From the NCBI RefSeq assembly GCF_964340395.1, contig NC_135564.1, positions 22,371,287 to 22,435,286 on the forward strand: a stretch of DNA of 64,000 bases. The letters are read 5' to 3'. Under the pieces are notes generated by a model. That model made no database searches and was not told where the DNA came from. It was given only the letters and a program-made list of their open reading frames with translations. The DNA comes from Glandiceps talaboti. Lineage: Eukaryota > Hemichordata > Enteropneusta > Spengelidae. The position numbers and the translations under genes are program-made. Of this stretch, positions 38,613-44,301 are shown in pieces; position 1 is the stretch's first letter; every line of letters starts with the position of its first letter.

Positions 38613-40972
38613 GTGTCTGTCTCTCTGTCTGTGTCATTGCTTTCTCCAAAACGGCTGGCTCAATTAAAATGAAATTTTGTACACATGTTCCATAGGGTGA
38701 TGGCAAGAACTGATTAGGTTTTGGTAAATATCCCATGATTACCGGTATTAATGAGCAATTTACGTAATTAATGGTTTTCGGTAATTAGGCTATATCTCAA
38801 GAATGCATGCTTCAAATTCATTATAACTTGGTACATACATTTGCGATACCAAAGCGCACCTGTCCTGAAAATATTACTAATATAAAGTAGCTTTTAGTTT
38901 TAATAAGTTATTGGCATATTTTCGGTAGGCCACAAAAAAGAAAAAAAAATAGTTTCTGGTCAGGAAATGTTGTCTAAAGTGGTGCAACTTTATCACCATT
39001 TTCTAAAAAAACGACTGGCTCAATTCAAACGAAATTTATTGCATGTGTTATGAAGGGTAGCGACAAGAACTGATTATAGAGGGACTGTGCATGAACATGT
39101 ACAGCAAAATGATGGAAAACATATAAAATGCTTCAAAAATGTTATTTTAATAAAAGAGCCAAATTAACTTCATAAAATATATTCAGTATGCTAGTAAATT
39201 TTTTGAAAACAAACGTAGTCAAATTGTATGTTTTGCTTTCCATGGTACTGAGTCAATTGTTTTGTATTTTTGATACATCACATCTATCATGTCCTGTCAC
39301 AATAAACGTAAAAAGAACACTAGTGTTGCAACTTTTGTTGTCATTGGATACAAATTGACTATTTATAGAGATTTGCAATGTGTGTGTGATGTGATTGTTT
39401 GCCTGCCCTCCTCAAACTTTGACCTCTTTGCCTTGCCCTAAAAACATGGAACGATGTAATATCTATGAAGCTTAGAAGCTACATGTGTATTAACCAAAGC
39501 AATAAAAAGTATTTGTTGAAGGTTTGGAAAACTTGAAACAAAATTAGTGAACAGTGAACGTGCATTTTGATTCAGCCAAACTAAAGATCATTTTGAACAA
39601 TAAATATGCCAAGTAAGGATGTAACACCTCAGACCACTATGGTCTGAGGTAACATGTAATGCCCTCTGTATAAAAAGGTCAACCAGAGGTCAAAATGTGT
39701 GCATATATAATTTGTAAATAAACTTTGCAACATGTTTGCAAGTCACAGACAAGGAAGTTCCTTGTCTGTGCTGTTCCTTGTCTGTGCTGTGCAACATGTC
39801 AGTATATGACCCTACACGAATATGGTTGAGTATGCAGAAAACATGTAAATTACAGTTGTATCGAAAAATTAATCTCACACACTGCTTATTCCCCATGAAT
39901 TATTGAAGGTACTTCAAGAAAAGGTTTCAGAATAGACAAGATATGAAAGTAGAGAATGGTGAGAGACGTAATGTCTTAAGTACATTTGTAACTTTAGCAT
40001 GACGATAAAAATTGCTTCGGAACGTGTTGGTGATTTCATTCTGACACGGCTGATGTCTAATAACATGACGGAAATGTCATCAAACACACAAAACACACAG
40101 TATATTTTTATCAATGTACTACTGCTAAAAAGACAGGCTTGTACACCTTAGACACTTGCATGTAAACATGATATCCACACATAAGGTAATAATGAAATTC
40201 ATAAACTTGCAAGGAAGTCACTCGAGATTGAAAAACTACAGTTGCGTGTCGTTACTCTTGATTACACTGGAGACAGTAGTATATGCCTCGTGTGTCCCCC
40301 GTGATTTCATCTTGATTCACTCCCACATTGCTCGAGCATCCAAGGGAACTGTTTTGGGTCCAGTAATGTACATCAACCATGGTTAGTATGCCTGTCTTAT
40401 AAAGTCTGTTGGTATAGTATTTAGTTTTAATGAGTAATTTGAATAATTAATGATTTATTTGGTAATTAGGCTATATACCAAGAATGCACATTTCAAATTC
40501 AATATAATTTGGCACAGACATCAACCATAATAAAGTACACATACAAAGCCTGTTGGCAGTATTTATTTTAATGATTAATGTGCAGAATTAATTATTTTTG
40601 GTAATTAGGCTATATATCTTAATAAGAATGCATTCCAACAATGTGTGTAGGAGCAAAAATCTATGGTTTGCCTTTATGGGAGGCATTCAGTTTAAATCTG
40701 GTAACAGCTCCCCTCCTTTGGGGATTAAAAACTGAATTTCATCCAATTAATTGAATTATGATGATGATTCTATACTTACAGAAGACTTTACATATTGGAC
40801 TTGTCTGTTCTACAAGAAGTCTATTATCTGAGCTGGTTTGGGGTGGACAGAATGAGAAGGACAATAGTTGGTTCCAGAATGGATCATTTTCTGAGATGAC
40901 TTCTTTACCAGCTAGTTTCTTAAGGAGGTCATTGCTGGACAGTTCACTGATACTGCTGCTATTAGCACCCAT
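366..40972 (-). CDS. DYM: Dymeclin (DYM), ten coding exons, 3' end beyond window
   Basis: Dymeclin is a peripheral Golgi protein needed for Golgi organisation and secretory traffic; human loss causes Dyggve-Melchior-Clausen dysplasia (established knowledge). I assembled ten minus-strand exons: 40972-40780, 38152-38059, 36148-35948, 26376-26251, 19698-19568, 18513-18331, 16736-16555, 12450-12325, 3770-3657 and 460-366. Every donor is GT, every acceptor AG, and the phases join without a stop, giving 1445 nt (481 codons plus 2 nt). Family-like stretches include [65 protein letters not shown] and [16 protein letters not shown], all closely resembling vertebrate dymeclin as I recall it. The N-terminus MGANSS fits an N-myristoylation signal. 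Human dymeclin is about 669 residues, so roughly 190 C-terminal residues lie left of position 366. Introns are filled with satellites and transposons. Identification is firm; each boundary is predicted from sequence alone. Confidence 0.95.
461..1139. other. DYM intron 9 (C9-C10), unique sequence
   Basis: AT-rich intron sequence between exon C10 and the first repeat fragment. I see no coding exon, RNA gene or obvious repeat beyond short homopolymers. Confidence 0.5.
1140..1215. repeat. Diverged single copy of the 73-bp repeat
   Basis: The order GCTAAGTAGGTCAAATC, GAGTTCC, GTCATTTCACCAGG and TTTTGTTAAAGTG mirrors the 73-bp array at 3143-3595 with clear divergence. Confidence 0.6.
1229..1311. 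mobile_element. Foldback (hairpin) repeat, TGCTAGACC family, copy 1
   Basis: TGCTAGACCTCGGATGTTC at 1229-1247 is repeated inverted at 1293-1311 (GAACATCCAAGGTCTAGCA), with an inner spacer that is partly palindromic. Related hairpins are at 1652-1729 and 47099-47161. This is probably a small foldback element without coding capacity. Confidence 0.65.
1652..1729. mobile_element. Foldback repeat, TGCTAGACC family, copy 2
   Basis: TGCTAGACTGTTCGGG (1652-1667) pairs with CCTGAACGGTCTAGCA (1714-1729). The right flank GCAAGACTAAT matches, inverted, the left flank of copy 3 at 47088-47098. Confidence 0.6.
1739..3137. mobile_element. Candidate element bounded by ~55-bp inverted repeats
   Basis: AATGCAAAGGGTGATACTTT and the sequence following to about 1796 recurs inverted at 3082-3136 with few mismatches. 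The 1.29 kb between holds no clear coding region. A segment at 2255-2420 (AAGTTAGCTTCATAAAATAT, GGTACTGAGAGTCGATCG, TTTTGATACATCACATGTAT) is related to 39160-39320. It may be a non-autonomous DNA transposon or two inverted repeat copies. Confidence 0.5.
3143..3597. repeat. 73-bp minisatellite, about six copies
   Basis: The unit runs ACCTGAGTTCCTAGTCATTT, TACCAGGGTTCCCTACCAGT and GTTTTTGTTAAGCGTGGTAA, repeating every 73 bp. The first copy has a short internal duplication (CCAGGGTTCCCTA). It lies in the DYM intron just past the donor of exon C9. Confidence 0.9.
3657..3770 (-). CDS. DYM: DYM coding exon C9
   Basis: The acceptor is tgtttttcag and the donor gtaagtaat. The 114 nt (38 codons, phase 0) encode [20 protein letters not shown], then [18 protein letters not shown]. 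It matches the dymeclin block KNITWYSER...[13 protein letters not shown]. The left neighbour is a 73-bp minisatellite starting about 60 bp past the donor. Confidence 0.95.
3771..4547. other. DYM intron 8 (C8-C9), unique part before the satellite
   Basis: AT-rich intron with a short (ACACTA)n-like stretch at 4078-4110. No coding exon or dispersed repeat recognised. Confidence 0.5.
4548..8819. repeat. 33-bp satellite array, about 129 copies, with higher-order blocks
   Basis: The unit is CCCATAGACTGAACCATTCT followed by ACTGTGAGTATAT, 33 bp. Since 33 is a multiple of three, several frames stay open for over 4 kb on both strands, producing 11-residue repeats such as [11 protein letters not shown]; these are artefacts. 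Variant units (TTTTACTATGAG, TTTTACTGTGAG, CCACTCTACTG and a 42-bp unit with GTACATTTTGTATATCC) recur in the same order in blocks ending near 5205, 5940, 6950 and 7560, showing amplification of multi-unit blocks. It lies in the DYM intron between exons C9 and C8. Confidence 0.97.
8960..9345. repeat. Microsatellite-bearing repeat, copy 2, without a CA run
   Basis: It carries the family body (AACAATTTCCCAACTAGACA, TACCTTGGCAATTGGTC, TTTTAAGTTGTTTACA) and tail (CATACCTATAGCACTA, CAGTTGTACTAAAAA), but the CA run is only a few bases. It shows what the family looks like before microsatellite growth. Confidence 0.75.
9500..10835. repeat. 150-bp tandem family ending in GGAC run and hairpin
   Basis: Units of about 150 bp (GTTCAAGCATGTCTGAGTTA, TGGCTTTGGACATGG, AAAATGGCTGCCAGGC, GGCCATATTGGATCGTATCA) start near 9506, 9656, 9807, 9957 and 10107. 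The last unit passes into CCAAGTTTGAAAAAAATCGG, a (GGAC)n run and AACCCAATCCATAAGTC. A second, shorter set occupies 10450-10835 and ends in a hairpin (GTCCCGGACTTCGTCTGGCG, GGGAC). Copies occur at 37390-37945 and, inverted, at 63800-64000. No coding capacity. Confidence 0.88.
10840..12324. other. DYM intron 8 (C8-C9), right part
   Basis: Mostly unique AT-rich sequence. A short self-complementary GCGGTTCTCCAGAACCGTGG lies near 12210. I see no exon or transposon. Confidence 0.5.
12325..12450 (-). CDS. DYM: DYM coding exon C8
   Basis: The acceptor is gtttttgacag and the donor gtaagtag. The 126 nt (42 codons, phase 0 to 0) encode [32 protein letters not shown] and NKSVHEL, almost identical in pattern to the vertebrate block. 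Immediately upstream in the transcript lies a partial second copy of this exon (12464-12540), listed separately. Confidence 0.95.
12464..12540 (-). pseudogene. Partial tandem duplicate of DYM exon C8
   Basis: About 77 nt repeat the first 71 nt of exon C8 with few mismatches plus a 6-nt length difference, which keeps the frame. The copy reads VPIP...[18 protein letters not shown] and then loses homology before the SEDD part. It has no recognisable donor, and reading on meets a stop in the next copy. It sits directly upstream of the working acceptor, whose tail (aattgtgtttttgacag) begins where the copy ends. It is best seen as a recent 85-bp tandem duplication relic, probably not spliced. Confidence 0.85.
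12541..12984. other. DYM intron 7 (C7-C8), unique part
   Basis: Contains short palindromic stretches (CGACCTAGTGGTCG near 12547, CGGCCAGACGGCC near 12724) and a CpG-richer piece at 12930-12970 (CCCGCGGGATCTCGTGAGAT). No coding sign. Confidence 0.45.
12985..13917. repeat. 27-bp minisatellite, about 34 copies
   Basis: The unit is TATGTATTGTCTACAAACAG followed by TTCAACT (variants TTCAAGT, TTCTACT, TTCAATT), 27 bp, with a few shortened units near 13080 and 13150. Open frames encode repeats of YVLSTNSST or MYCLQTVQL; there is no sign that they are genes. It lies in the DYM intron between C8 and C7. Confidence 0.95.
13918..14499. other. DYM intron 7, unique stretch
   Basis: No exon, repeat or RNA gene recognised in this AT-rich interval. 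Confidence 0.45.
14500..14975. repeat. Microsatellite-bearing repeat, copy 3, with (CA)n at 14826-14915
   Basis: A longer version of the family: upstream part CCCCCAGGTGCATCCCCATT, AAATTTCAGCTCAATCTGCT, GACCAAAAAGACA, then body, (AC)n and tail CACTTTGCCTAAAGCACTAC. Matches 20690-21310 over its full length. Confidence 0.85.
15348..15457. mobile_element. Foldback palindrome with ~48-bp arms
   Basis: TAGTCTAGTCACTGACGACC and onward to 15399 is repeated inverted at 15410-15457, ending GGGTCGTCAGGAACTAGACT. The centre is about 10 bp. A third, half copy in the same sense as the left arm is at 15289-15340. It may be a small foldback element or a hairpin-driven duplication. Confidence 0.65.
15463..16554. 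other. DYM intron 7, right part
   Basis: Mostly unique. Short repeats of TTTTCCAGGG occur at 16131-16205. The open frame on the minus strand here shows no family resemblance. No exon recognised. Confidence 0.45.
16555..16736 (-). CDS. DYM: DYM coding exon C7
   Basis: The acceptor is tttgcatatag and the donor gtaagtacttc. The 182 nt encode [34 protein letters not shown] and SRTNIEQL. The block LLLYxLLHxNxNIRxYxLxRT is strongly conserved in dymeclins. The exon ends in phase 0. Confidence 0.95.
16824..17076. repeat. Compound microsatellite (TG)n, (CAGT)n, (CTGT)n
   Basis: (TG)n at about 16824-16898 is followed by a CT-rich link, (CAGT)n with two shifted units at about 16931-17025, and (CTGT)n to about 17072. 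It lies in the DYM intron between C7 and C6. Confidence 0.95.
17477..18062. repeat. 27-bp minisatellite, about 20 copies
   Basis: The unit is TTATGTTTGGTGTACACTAC followed by ACAATAG, 27 bp. A (CACTA)n run interrupts it at 17761-17800. A five-copy CATATC stretch precedes it at 17341-17366. It occupies much of the DYM intron between C7 and C6; the open frames are artefacts of the 27-bp period. Confidence 0.93.
18331..18513 (-). CDS. DYM: DYM coding exon C6
   Basis: The acceptor is gtttctcctacag and the donor gtaagcaatg. The 183 nt encode [20 protein letters not shown], then [17 protein letters not shown] and [14 protein letters not shown]. The LANQSLLL...LVLAN and NPYRQA segments are dymeclin hallmarks. 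It leaves in phase 1; G plus AT of C7 gives Asp. Confidence 0.95.
18618..19133. repeat. 54-bp minisatellite, about 9.5 copies, with degenerate flank
   Basis: The unit is GACCAGTACATGATTAGTAT, GTGATGAGTATGGCAAATAC and ATGACAACTGACAA, 54 bp. Looser relatives (GTACATGAC, GTATATGAC) continue from 19134 to the donor of exon C5 at 19567, so this DYM intron is nearly all repeat-derived. Confidence 0.93.
19568..19698 (-). CDS. DYM: DYM coding exon C5
   Basis: The acceptor is ttggttgtcag and the donor gtaagtatc. The 131 nt encode [20 protein letters not shown] and end with [15 protein letters not shown]. The GG(M/L)LYGL segment is characteristic of dymeclin. The last T joins CT of C6 to form Ser, giving AVASGLW across the junction. 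The sequence just past the donor already resembles degenerate units of the neighbouring 54-bp array. Confidence 0.94.
19860..20240. repeat. Tandem GTTGCTATGGG repeat, about three units
   Basis: Two near-identical 107-bp units (TGTTGCTATGGGCATGGTCT, TGTTGCTAGGCATATTTGCA, TTTTGGATTCTTTATTAACT) and a diverged third. The same core occurs at 21640-21830 and as the 113-bp array at 24680-25430. Confidence 0.8.
20400..20625. repeat. Degenerate repeat with GAGACTAGTCTC palindromes
   Basis: Repeated TTTTTGCCATCTG, TTTTTTGCAAAC and GAGAC/GTCTC elements on both strands, including palindromes GAGACTAGTCTC near 20501 and GAGACTGGTCTC near 20549. The origin is unknown. Confidence 0.5.
20690..21310. repeat. 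Microsatellite-bearing repeat, copy 4, with (CA)n at 21157-21233
   Basis: The full-length family member matching 14500-14975: CACATCCCCAGGTGCATCCC, ATTTCAGTCCAATCTGCTCA, then GATCATTTTGATTTGAACAA, (AC)n, (CAGA)n and the CATGCCTATAGCACTACT tail. Two TTTGCATAT stretches lie in its left half. Confidence 0.87.
21640..21830. repeat. Single diverged unit of the GTTGCTATGGG repeat
   Basis: CTGTATTTGGCTGTTGCTAG, TTGTTGCTAGGGACATTTGC and TGCATCATCATATCACTGTT place it with 19860-20240 and 24680-25430. The left flank shares CCAATGGCATTGTAGCAAAA with 24540 and 54190. Confidence 0.65.
22161..22198. repeat. (TG)n plus poly-G
   Basis: A short (TG)n run to about 22184 followed by a run of about 13 G. It is unlinked to the CA family body. 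Other homopolymer runs: G at about 45997-46013, C at about 52789-52799. Confidence 0.8.
22582..24309. mobile_element. Non-autonomous DNA-transposon-like element with 30-bp perfect TIRs and tandem core
   Basis: ACCAGATTTAAACTGAATGC and ten further bases (CTCCCGTAAG) at 22582-22611 are repeated exactly inverted at 24280-24309. Between them are about eight degenerate units of roughly 145 bp (22900-24000), each with GCCTAATTAC, AATCATTAATTATGCAAATT, TTCATTAA, AAGGTACATCAACTAACTTT and GAAATTGAAGTATGCAGTC. A CA/CAGA stretch lies at 24083-24130. There is no transposase. Partial relatives lie at 38525-39060, 40400-40702, 54340-54720 and 55430-58168; the last two named ends (40673-40702 and 58139-58168) repeat the TIR. 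No clear target duplication is seen. Confidence 0.8.
24385..24425 (+). repeat. Fragment of a SINE 3' tail
   Basis: CCTTTGAGCACAGCATGGGA and AATTGCTATAAAAC resemble the 3' end of the SINE at 55600-55948 (CGCTTTGAGCACGGCATGGG). Too short to be certain. Confidence 0.45.
24680..25430. repeat. 113-bp tandem array, about seven copies
   Basis: The unit has TTGGCTGTTGCTATGGGCGT, GGTCTTGTTGCTAGGCA, TTTGCATACATTTTTTGAAT and GTTATCTTTGCAATA. Cores fall near 24700, 24803, 24917, 25030, 25142, 25252 and 25367. It lies in the DYM intron between C5 and C4 and is the expanded form of the units at 19860-20240. Confidence 0.88.
25430..25630. repeat. Microsatellite-bearing repeat, copy 5, truncated
   Basis: Body only: ACCAAATTTTAGACTGATCT, GACCAAAAATTACATTTTTC, GATCATTTTGATTTGAACAA, AATAGCATGGCAATCGG. 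It stops before the CA run. Confidence 0.75.
25985..26145. repeat. Microsatellite-bearing repeat, copy 6, short (CA)n
   Basis: GATGCGATCATTTTCATTTG, ACAATTTCCCAACAAGACAC, ATCATGGCAATCTGTTCAGC, TTTTTGACTTTAAGTTGTTT, then about 11 CA units and GGTTCAGTTGTGCTAAAAAG. It ends about 105 bp before DYM exon C4. Confidence 0.85.
26251..26376 (-). CDS. DYM: DYM coding exon C4
   Basis: The acceptor is tccctctacag and the donor gtaagtacatc. The 126 nt encode [20 protein letters not shown], then [20 protein letters not shown]. It is more diverged than its neighbours, but the spacing, phase (2 in, 2 out) and the FTY, LLSVQL and YLMQG positions match dymeclin. It sits about 200 bp from the left edge of the 16-bp satellite. 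Confidence 0.9.
26576..30633. repeat. 16-bp satellite, left block, about 253 copies
   Basis: The unit is TAGTAATCTTTATAAC, 16 bp. TAGTAATC is almost invariant, while the second half varies among TTTATAAC, TTTGTAAC, TTTGTAAT, TTTATAAT and ATAGTAAC. It starts about 200 bp after exon C4 and continues after the LINE at 33050. Every unit junction reads (A)CTAGTAATC or (A)TTAGTAATC. One unit near 29871 has lost a base. Confidence 0.98.
30634..32951 (+). pseudogene. LINE reverse transcriptase ORF, truncated and frameshifted
   Basis: The frame is open from 30634 to a stop at 32227-32229, and the rest continues in a second frame to the stop at 32951. Catalytic RT motifs are intact: [13 protein letters not shown] (motif A), [15 protein letters not shown] (motif B) and [10 protein letters not shown] (motif C). 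The shift lies near 32205, where SWL in the first frame gives way to [14 protein letters not shown] in the second; it is equivalent to loss of one base or gain of two. The C-terminal half carries [13 protein letters not shown] and the [10 protein letters not shown]...[10 protein letters not shown] ending common in this group. The start of the endonuclease is missing. Otherwise it is well preserved, suggesting a fairly recent insertion. Confidence 0.9.
30634..33049 (+). mobile_element. 5'-truncated CR1/L2-type LINE inserted in the 16-bp satellite
   Basis: The element starts abruptly after a satellite AATCTT and ends with TTTATAAATAAATT followed by (ATT)n at 33033-33049, after which the satellite resumes. 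It keeps the last part of an endonuclease domain, including an ISDHFPV motif, the whole reverse transcriptase and the C-terminal region. The (ATT)n tail and the [19 protein letters not shown] segment near the end are typical of CR1/L2-group elements. A target duplication cannot be recognised because both flanks are the same tandem repeat. It is dead from 5' truncation and a frameshift. Confidence 0.92.
33050..35667. repeat. 16-bp satellite, right block, about 163 copies
   Basis: Same unit as the left block. The ATAGTAAC variant is much commoner here than in the middle of the left block, and some units have ACTCGTAATC. It ends about 280 bp from exon C3, so the intron C3-C4 (9.57 kb) is almost wholly satellite plus LINE. 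Confidence 0.98.
35948..36148 (-). CDS. DYM: DYM coding exon C3
   Basis: The acceptor is tctccttcag and the donor gtaagtatag. The 201 nt encode [20 protein letters not shown], then an acidic stretch and [10 protein letters not shown]. It aligns with the dymeclin block around [10 protein letters not shown] and ends just before the DITY-like segment found in C4. The donor lies only about 280 bp from the large 16-bp satellite. Confidence 0.94.
36335..36500. repeat. Short tandem repeat, about four 45-bp units
   Basis: Units contain TTGATGTAGTAACTTAATGG and GAACCAATGTCTACTATCAA, with some copies missing the AATGG. It adjoins the LINE remnant. Confidence 0.85.
36490..37010 (+). pseudogene. Remnant of the 3' end of a second non-LTR retrotransposon ORF
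   Basis: Two overlapping frames carry the end of a LINE polyprotein: [15 protein letters not shown] and KKCQQRLR in one frame, then [38 protein letters not shown] and [12 protein letters not shown]...SFVP in the other. The switch lies near 36660. This resembles the post-RT region of fish and invertebrate non-LTR elements, but differs from the LINE at 30634. The clade is not assigned. It lies in the DYM intron between exons C2 and C3. Confidence 0.75.
37390..37945. repeat. 150-bp tandem family, second locus, with hairpin end
   Basis: Three units (near 37398, 37553, 37704), then ACCAAGTTTGAAAAAAATCG, a short GGAC run, CCCAATCTATAAGTCCC and the end hairpin GTCCCGGACTTCATCCGGCG. Same order and orientation as 9500-10835. 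It lies in the DYM intron C2-C3, next to exon C2. Confidence 0.87.
38059..38152 (-). CDS. DYM: DYM coding exon C2
   Basis: The acceptor is gttatacag and the donor gtaagtc. The 94 nt encode [20 protein letters not shown] and then [10 protein letters not shown], matching the dymeclin block ENNPRTGNL...LKLSAECQ. It enters in phase 1 and leaves in phase 2; the final AA joins C of C3 to give Asn. No ORF of notable length marks it; it was found by homology. Confidence 0.93.
38525..39060. repeat. Inverted partial copy of the TIR-element family, with (TG)n
   Basis: CTTCCGTAAGGAAGAG, a (TG)n run at 38570-38615, ACGGCTGGCTCAATTAAAAT, TAATGAGCAATTTACGTAAT and GGTAATTAGGCTATATCTC. These are reverse-complement relatives of the right half of 22582-24309. 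54340-54720 is the same segment in the opposite direction. Confidence 0.7.
39160..39320. repeat. Dispersed repeat shared with 2255-2420
   Basis: AACTTCATAAAATATATTCA, TGTATGTTTTGCTTTCCATG, GGTACTGAGTCAATTG and TTTTGATACATCACATCTAT parallel the segment inside the 1739-3137 element. Confidence 0.6.
39612..39800. repeat. Two short perfect hairpins
   Basis: CCTCAGACCA and TGGTCTGAGG (10-bp arms, 3-nt loop) lie near 39627-39649. CACAGACAAGGAA and TTCCTTGTCTGTG (13-bp arms, 1-nt centre) lie at 39744-39770, followed by another TTCCTTGTCTGTGCTGTG. Function unknown. Confidence 0.6.
40400..40702. mobile_element. Partial inverted copy of the TIR element with one terminal repeat
   Basis: Two reverse-complement core units (TAATGATTTATTTGGTAATT, AGGCTATATACCAAGAATGC and relatives), then AAAATCTATGGTTTGCC and the terminal GGGAGGCATTCAGTTTAAAT ending in CTGGT at 40702. 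The other end is missing. It lies 77 bp from DYM exon C1. Confidence 0.75.
40780..40972 (-). CDS. DYM: DYM coding exon C1 (residues 1-64)
   Basis: The exon starts at the ATG (minus, 40972) and ends at a donor reading CTTCT|gtaagtatag. It carries [14 protein letters not shown] and [15 protein letters not shown], both very close to the start of vertebrate dymeclin. Gly2 with Ser at position 6 suits N-myristoylation. It ends in phase 1, and its spare T joins the CT at the start of C2 to make Ser. The start is chosen by homology, and the preceding UTR has no in-frame extension resembling the family. Confidence 0.95.
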
Positions 40973-41005
40973 AATTTAGTCGCTATCTGACACTTGCACT
41001 AAGTC
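40973..41005 (-). other. DYM: DYM 5'UTR part of the first coding exon
   Basis: Just upstream of the ATG on the minus strand, a long pyrimidine tract ends in ctctttacag at 41006. This is a strong acceptor, so the coding exon probably begins at 41005 and carries 33 nt of 5'UTR. It implies at least one non-coding exon further upstream. Inference from splice signals only. Confidence 0.65.
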
Positions 41006-42091
41006 CTGTAAAGAGATGGAAAAGAAGGAAAAAAATCAGTGTGCCTACAATTTTAACAGTGTTCTAGACCTTGCGATGCCTAGGGGAGTACCTACAATCT
41101 TTCCCATTTGCAAAGCAGGAATTTTGAATTACCCAGTTTCCAATACATCTTACAATACCATTATGGGAAACCCTAGTGAAAAAGTCTAATTCACTTTACC
41201 TCACAAGTTACAAAAACTCTGAACATTGAATCCTAAATCCAACCAAAGTAAATGGTAAAAGGTTTTATTGTTGTTCTATTGAATACCTCAATAGCTTACT
41301 ATATCATTCATTAAGTATTAATAAACAGTAATTTGTCTTCAAAATACTTTTCATTCTCAAAATTAACTGTATAGCACAGAAACTTTAGATCCATGGAAAG
41401 CTCTTAATGCTAATTCTCTGTAATTGGCTGTACCAAGATTCATGGAAATGTCACACTTCATTTGTAATTCACATCAGTTCAAAATAGATTTTTACATGTT
41501 TTTTTTTTTAGGTAAATGTCAGATATCACTGCACTTTCACTAGTATGCTTTAGAAAGAAGTTGTACAATACATATACCCTCACATTTATGCCATTTCTGG
41601 GCAGTTTCATTTCAAAAGGTACGACAATGCACCCACCGTGCACAATTCACTACAATTGTGTAGTCACAGGTTGGCAACTGTCCAATATTCTAATATTTGT
41701 ATCTATCATCATCATCATCATGATCATCATTCTGCTGGTCTATCTTATAGGGTAAATAAGGACAATGTATTGACACACCTCAAGAAAATATTATTTACTA
41801 GGTACTTATTACAGCCCAAATATTATGGGCATTTGCTACAGAAGTTCAGATGGTATTCCAACTGAGATTAGTAGGACTAGACAAAAAAACTTTCCAAATC
41901 AAAGGCACAAATGTCCACATTGGAGCTGTGATACCCTTATCATATCAGTGTGCCCTCTAAGCTAATTTGATGCACACAATTTCTAAAATTTGGTGTTCCC
42001 TACATGCATTTCTTACTATGCGATGACTCACAAGAAATGCCAGCTTTTTCTCTTTTTTTTGACTCCACATCCATCCAACATTACATCAATC
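41006..42091. other. DYM intron 1, part next to exon C1
   Basis: Mostly unique AT-rich sequence with a short (ATC)n at 41706-41730. No exon or repeat family recognised. Confidence 0.45.
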
Positions 42092-42830
42092 TTTATTATA
42101 TGCCAAGTGAATGATTATTTGATGGGAATGTCCTTATTACATGCCAAGTAAATGATAATTTATGTGATGGGGAATGTCCTTATTACATGCCAAGTAAATG
42201 ATAATTTATGTGATGGGAATGTCCTTATTACATGCCAAGTAAATGATAATTTATGTGATGGGGAATGTCCTTATTACATGCCAAGTAAATGATAATTTAT
42301 GTGATGGGGAATGTCCTTATTACATGCCAAGTAAATGATAATTTATGTGATGGGGAATGTCCTTATTATATGCCAAGTAAATGATAATTTATGTGATGGG
42401 GAATGTCCTTATTACATGCCAAGTAAATGATAATTTATGTGATGGGGAATGTCCTTATTACATGCTTAAAATGATAATTTATGTGATGGGGAATGTCCTT
42501 ATTACATGCCAAGTAAATGATAATTTATGTGATGGGGAATGTCCTTATTACATGCTTAAAATGATAATTTATGTGATGGGGAATGTCCTTATTACATGCC
42601 AAGTAAATGATAATTTATGTGATGGGAAATGTCCTTATTACATGCCAAGTAAATGATAATTTATGTGATGGGAAATGTCCTTATTACATGCCAAGTAAAT
42701 GATAATTTATGTGATGGGGAATGTCCTTATTACATGCCAAGTAAATGATAATTTATGTGATGGGGAATGTCCTTATTATATGCCAAGTAAATGATAATTT
42801 ATGTGATGGGGAATGTCCTTATTATATGCA
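42092..42830. repeat. 46-bp minisatellite, about 16 copies
   Basis: The unit is AAATGATAATTTATGTGATG, GGGAATGTCCTTATTACATG and CCAAGT, with two shortened units ending in CTTAAAATG. It lies in the inferred DYM intron 1. Confidence 0.93.
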
Positions 42831-44301
42831 GTATTAGTAGTATCACTATCACTATCATAGGCAATGAAAAACAGTTTTGTACACAAATAACTACTGCAGT
42901 CCTACATTTTGTAGTATTACTACATGTACATTGTATAGCCAGTGTTGTCTCTGAAAAATTCAACATGAGTGCTGAAGTTGTCTTGTAATTTGTAAGTCCC
43001 TCTTGATCAAATGAAAATAATACTTTAACCCTAATCTTAAAATATGTTATATAATTGGTACATTTCTTTCTTCTTTTTTTCTGTTACTGTATAATTAAAG
43101 TAATTTGCTTAAAAATTGTCTTGTATGTAATCACTAGATTCTTGGTTGTGTACATTTTTCCATATGGAGTGATTTAGGAATGTACACATCCATCACTTTC
43201 ACTCTGATACTAACAGATACAAATAAAAACAAAAGCAAACAACATGTTTGAACAGAAAAATGTCAAATGTCATACTTTGTGTGGTTTACTGAATATCTTC
43301 TCACAATCACAATTTTGAAAACAAATTGATGACTACTATCCACTGCTACATGTATCTATTTTTAGTAGCATTCCAACCATGTTACAGCAATTTACATGCC
43401 TCTGTCATCATCGTAAACCACAGCCTCCTTTATAGCATCCTCCAAGACGCACAAGAGGCTGTGGTTTTGTTCACATACAATACAATTATTCATCTCTGTG
43501 GCTTTGTACATCAACACTACAACCAATCAGATTGCCTCATGCATACCATGGAATATATTACAATGCCTTGGCAAGATACATGTATTAGTACATACACTCA
43601 GTGACTGCAAACTGACTTAAACAAGTTGGGTTCTTGTTGCTGAAATTTAATTTTGTCATCCTATGGACAAGATTAGAATGATATGAACAGAAAATAACGA
43701 ACTATACATCTTGCCTGAAACTTGAAAGTAGCAAATTGGGTTTATTTATGGGAGCATAGATTTCAATGATGCTGTGTACCATTAGATTGTGAGTTTGTAG
43801 CAAGTTAGTATAACAGTGCCATACAAGTAGTGTACAACAAGCTGAGATTGGCTGATTCATGCGACTTCACTTGAAATAAACGTGATTTCATTCACAACCT
43901 GTAGTGATTGAACTGTTGTTTACAATACTTTTCTTGATTTTACAAGGAACTAAATCTGGGCTGAACATTATATAAGTACAACCTTTTAGCACAGAGTTCT
44001 TCGGGCACAGGACCCCGGAACTCTGGAACTGCATTCATATGGCACCCCATGCTACTACTAGTACTAGTACTCAGTACAGGACCTGTTTATCTGCACTGAA
44101 TGTCAATTTTCAATGAATCGTTCTTACTTCTTCAAATGTTGGTTATCTTAGTGGTTTTAACAAGACTAGTAACTTTTACATGAGTCTCTTGCATTGGCCA
44201 TTCACATTCACTCAGTGTATGAATCTGTCAACGCTTGCTGTTTGTTCACGCTATATCTGCCTGTTCTGTGCTAGTGGTGGGTTTTCAAAAGCATTAGTAG
44301 A
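42831..44301. other. DYM intron 1, middle
   Basis: No exon recognised. There is an inverted pair at 43415-43462 (CCACAGCCTCCTTTATAGC against CAAGAGGCTGTGG) and a small hairpin near 44000 (AGTTCTTCGGG against CCCCGGAACT). Confidence 0.45.
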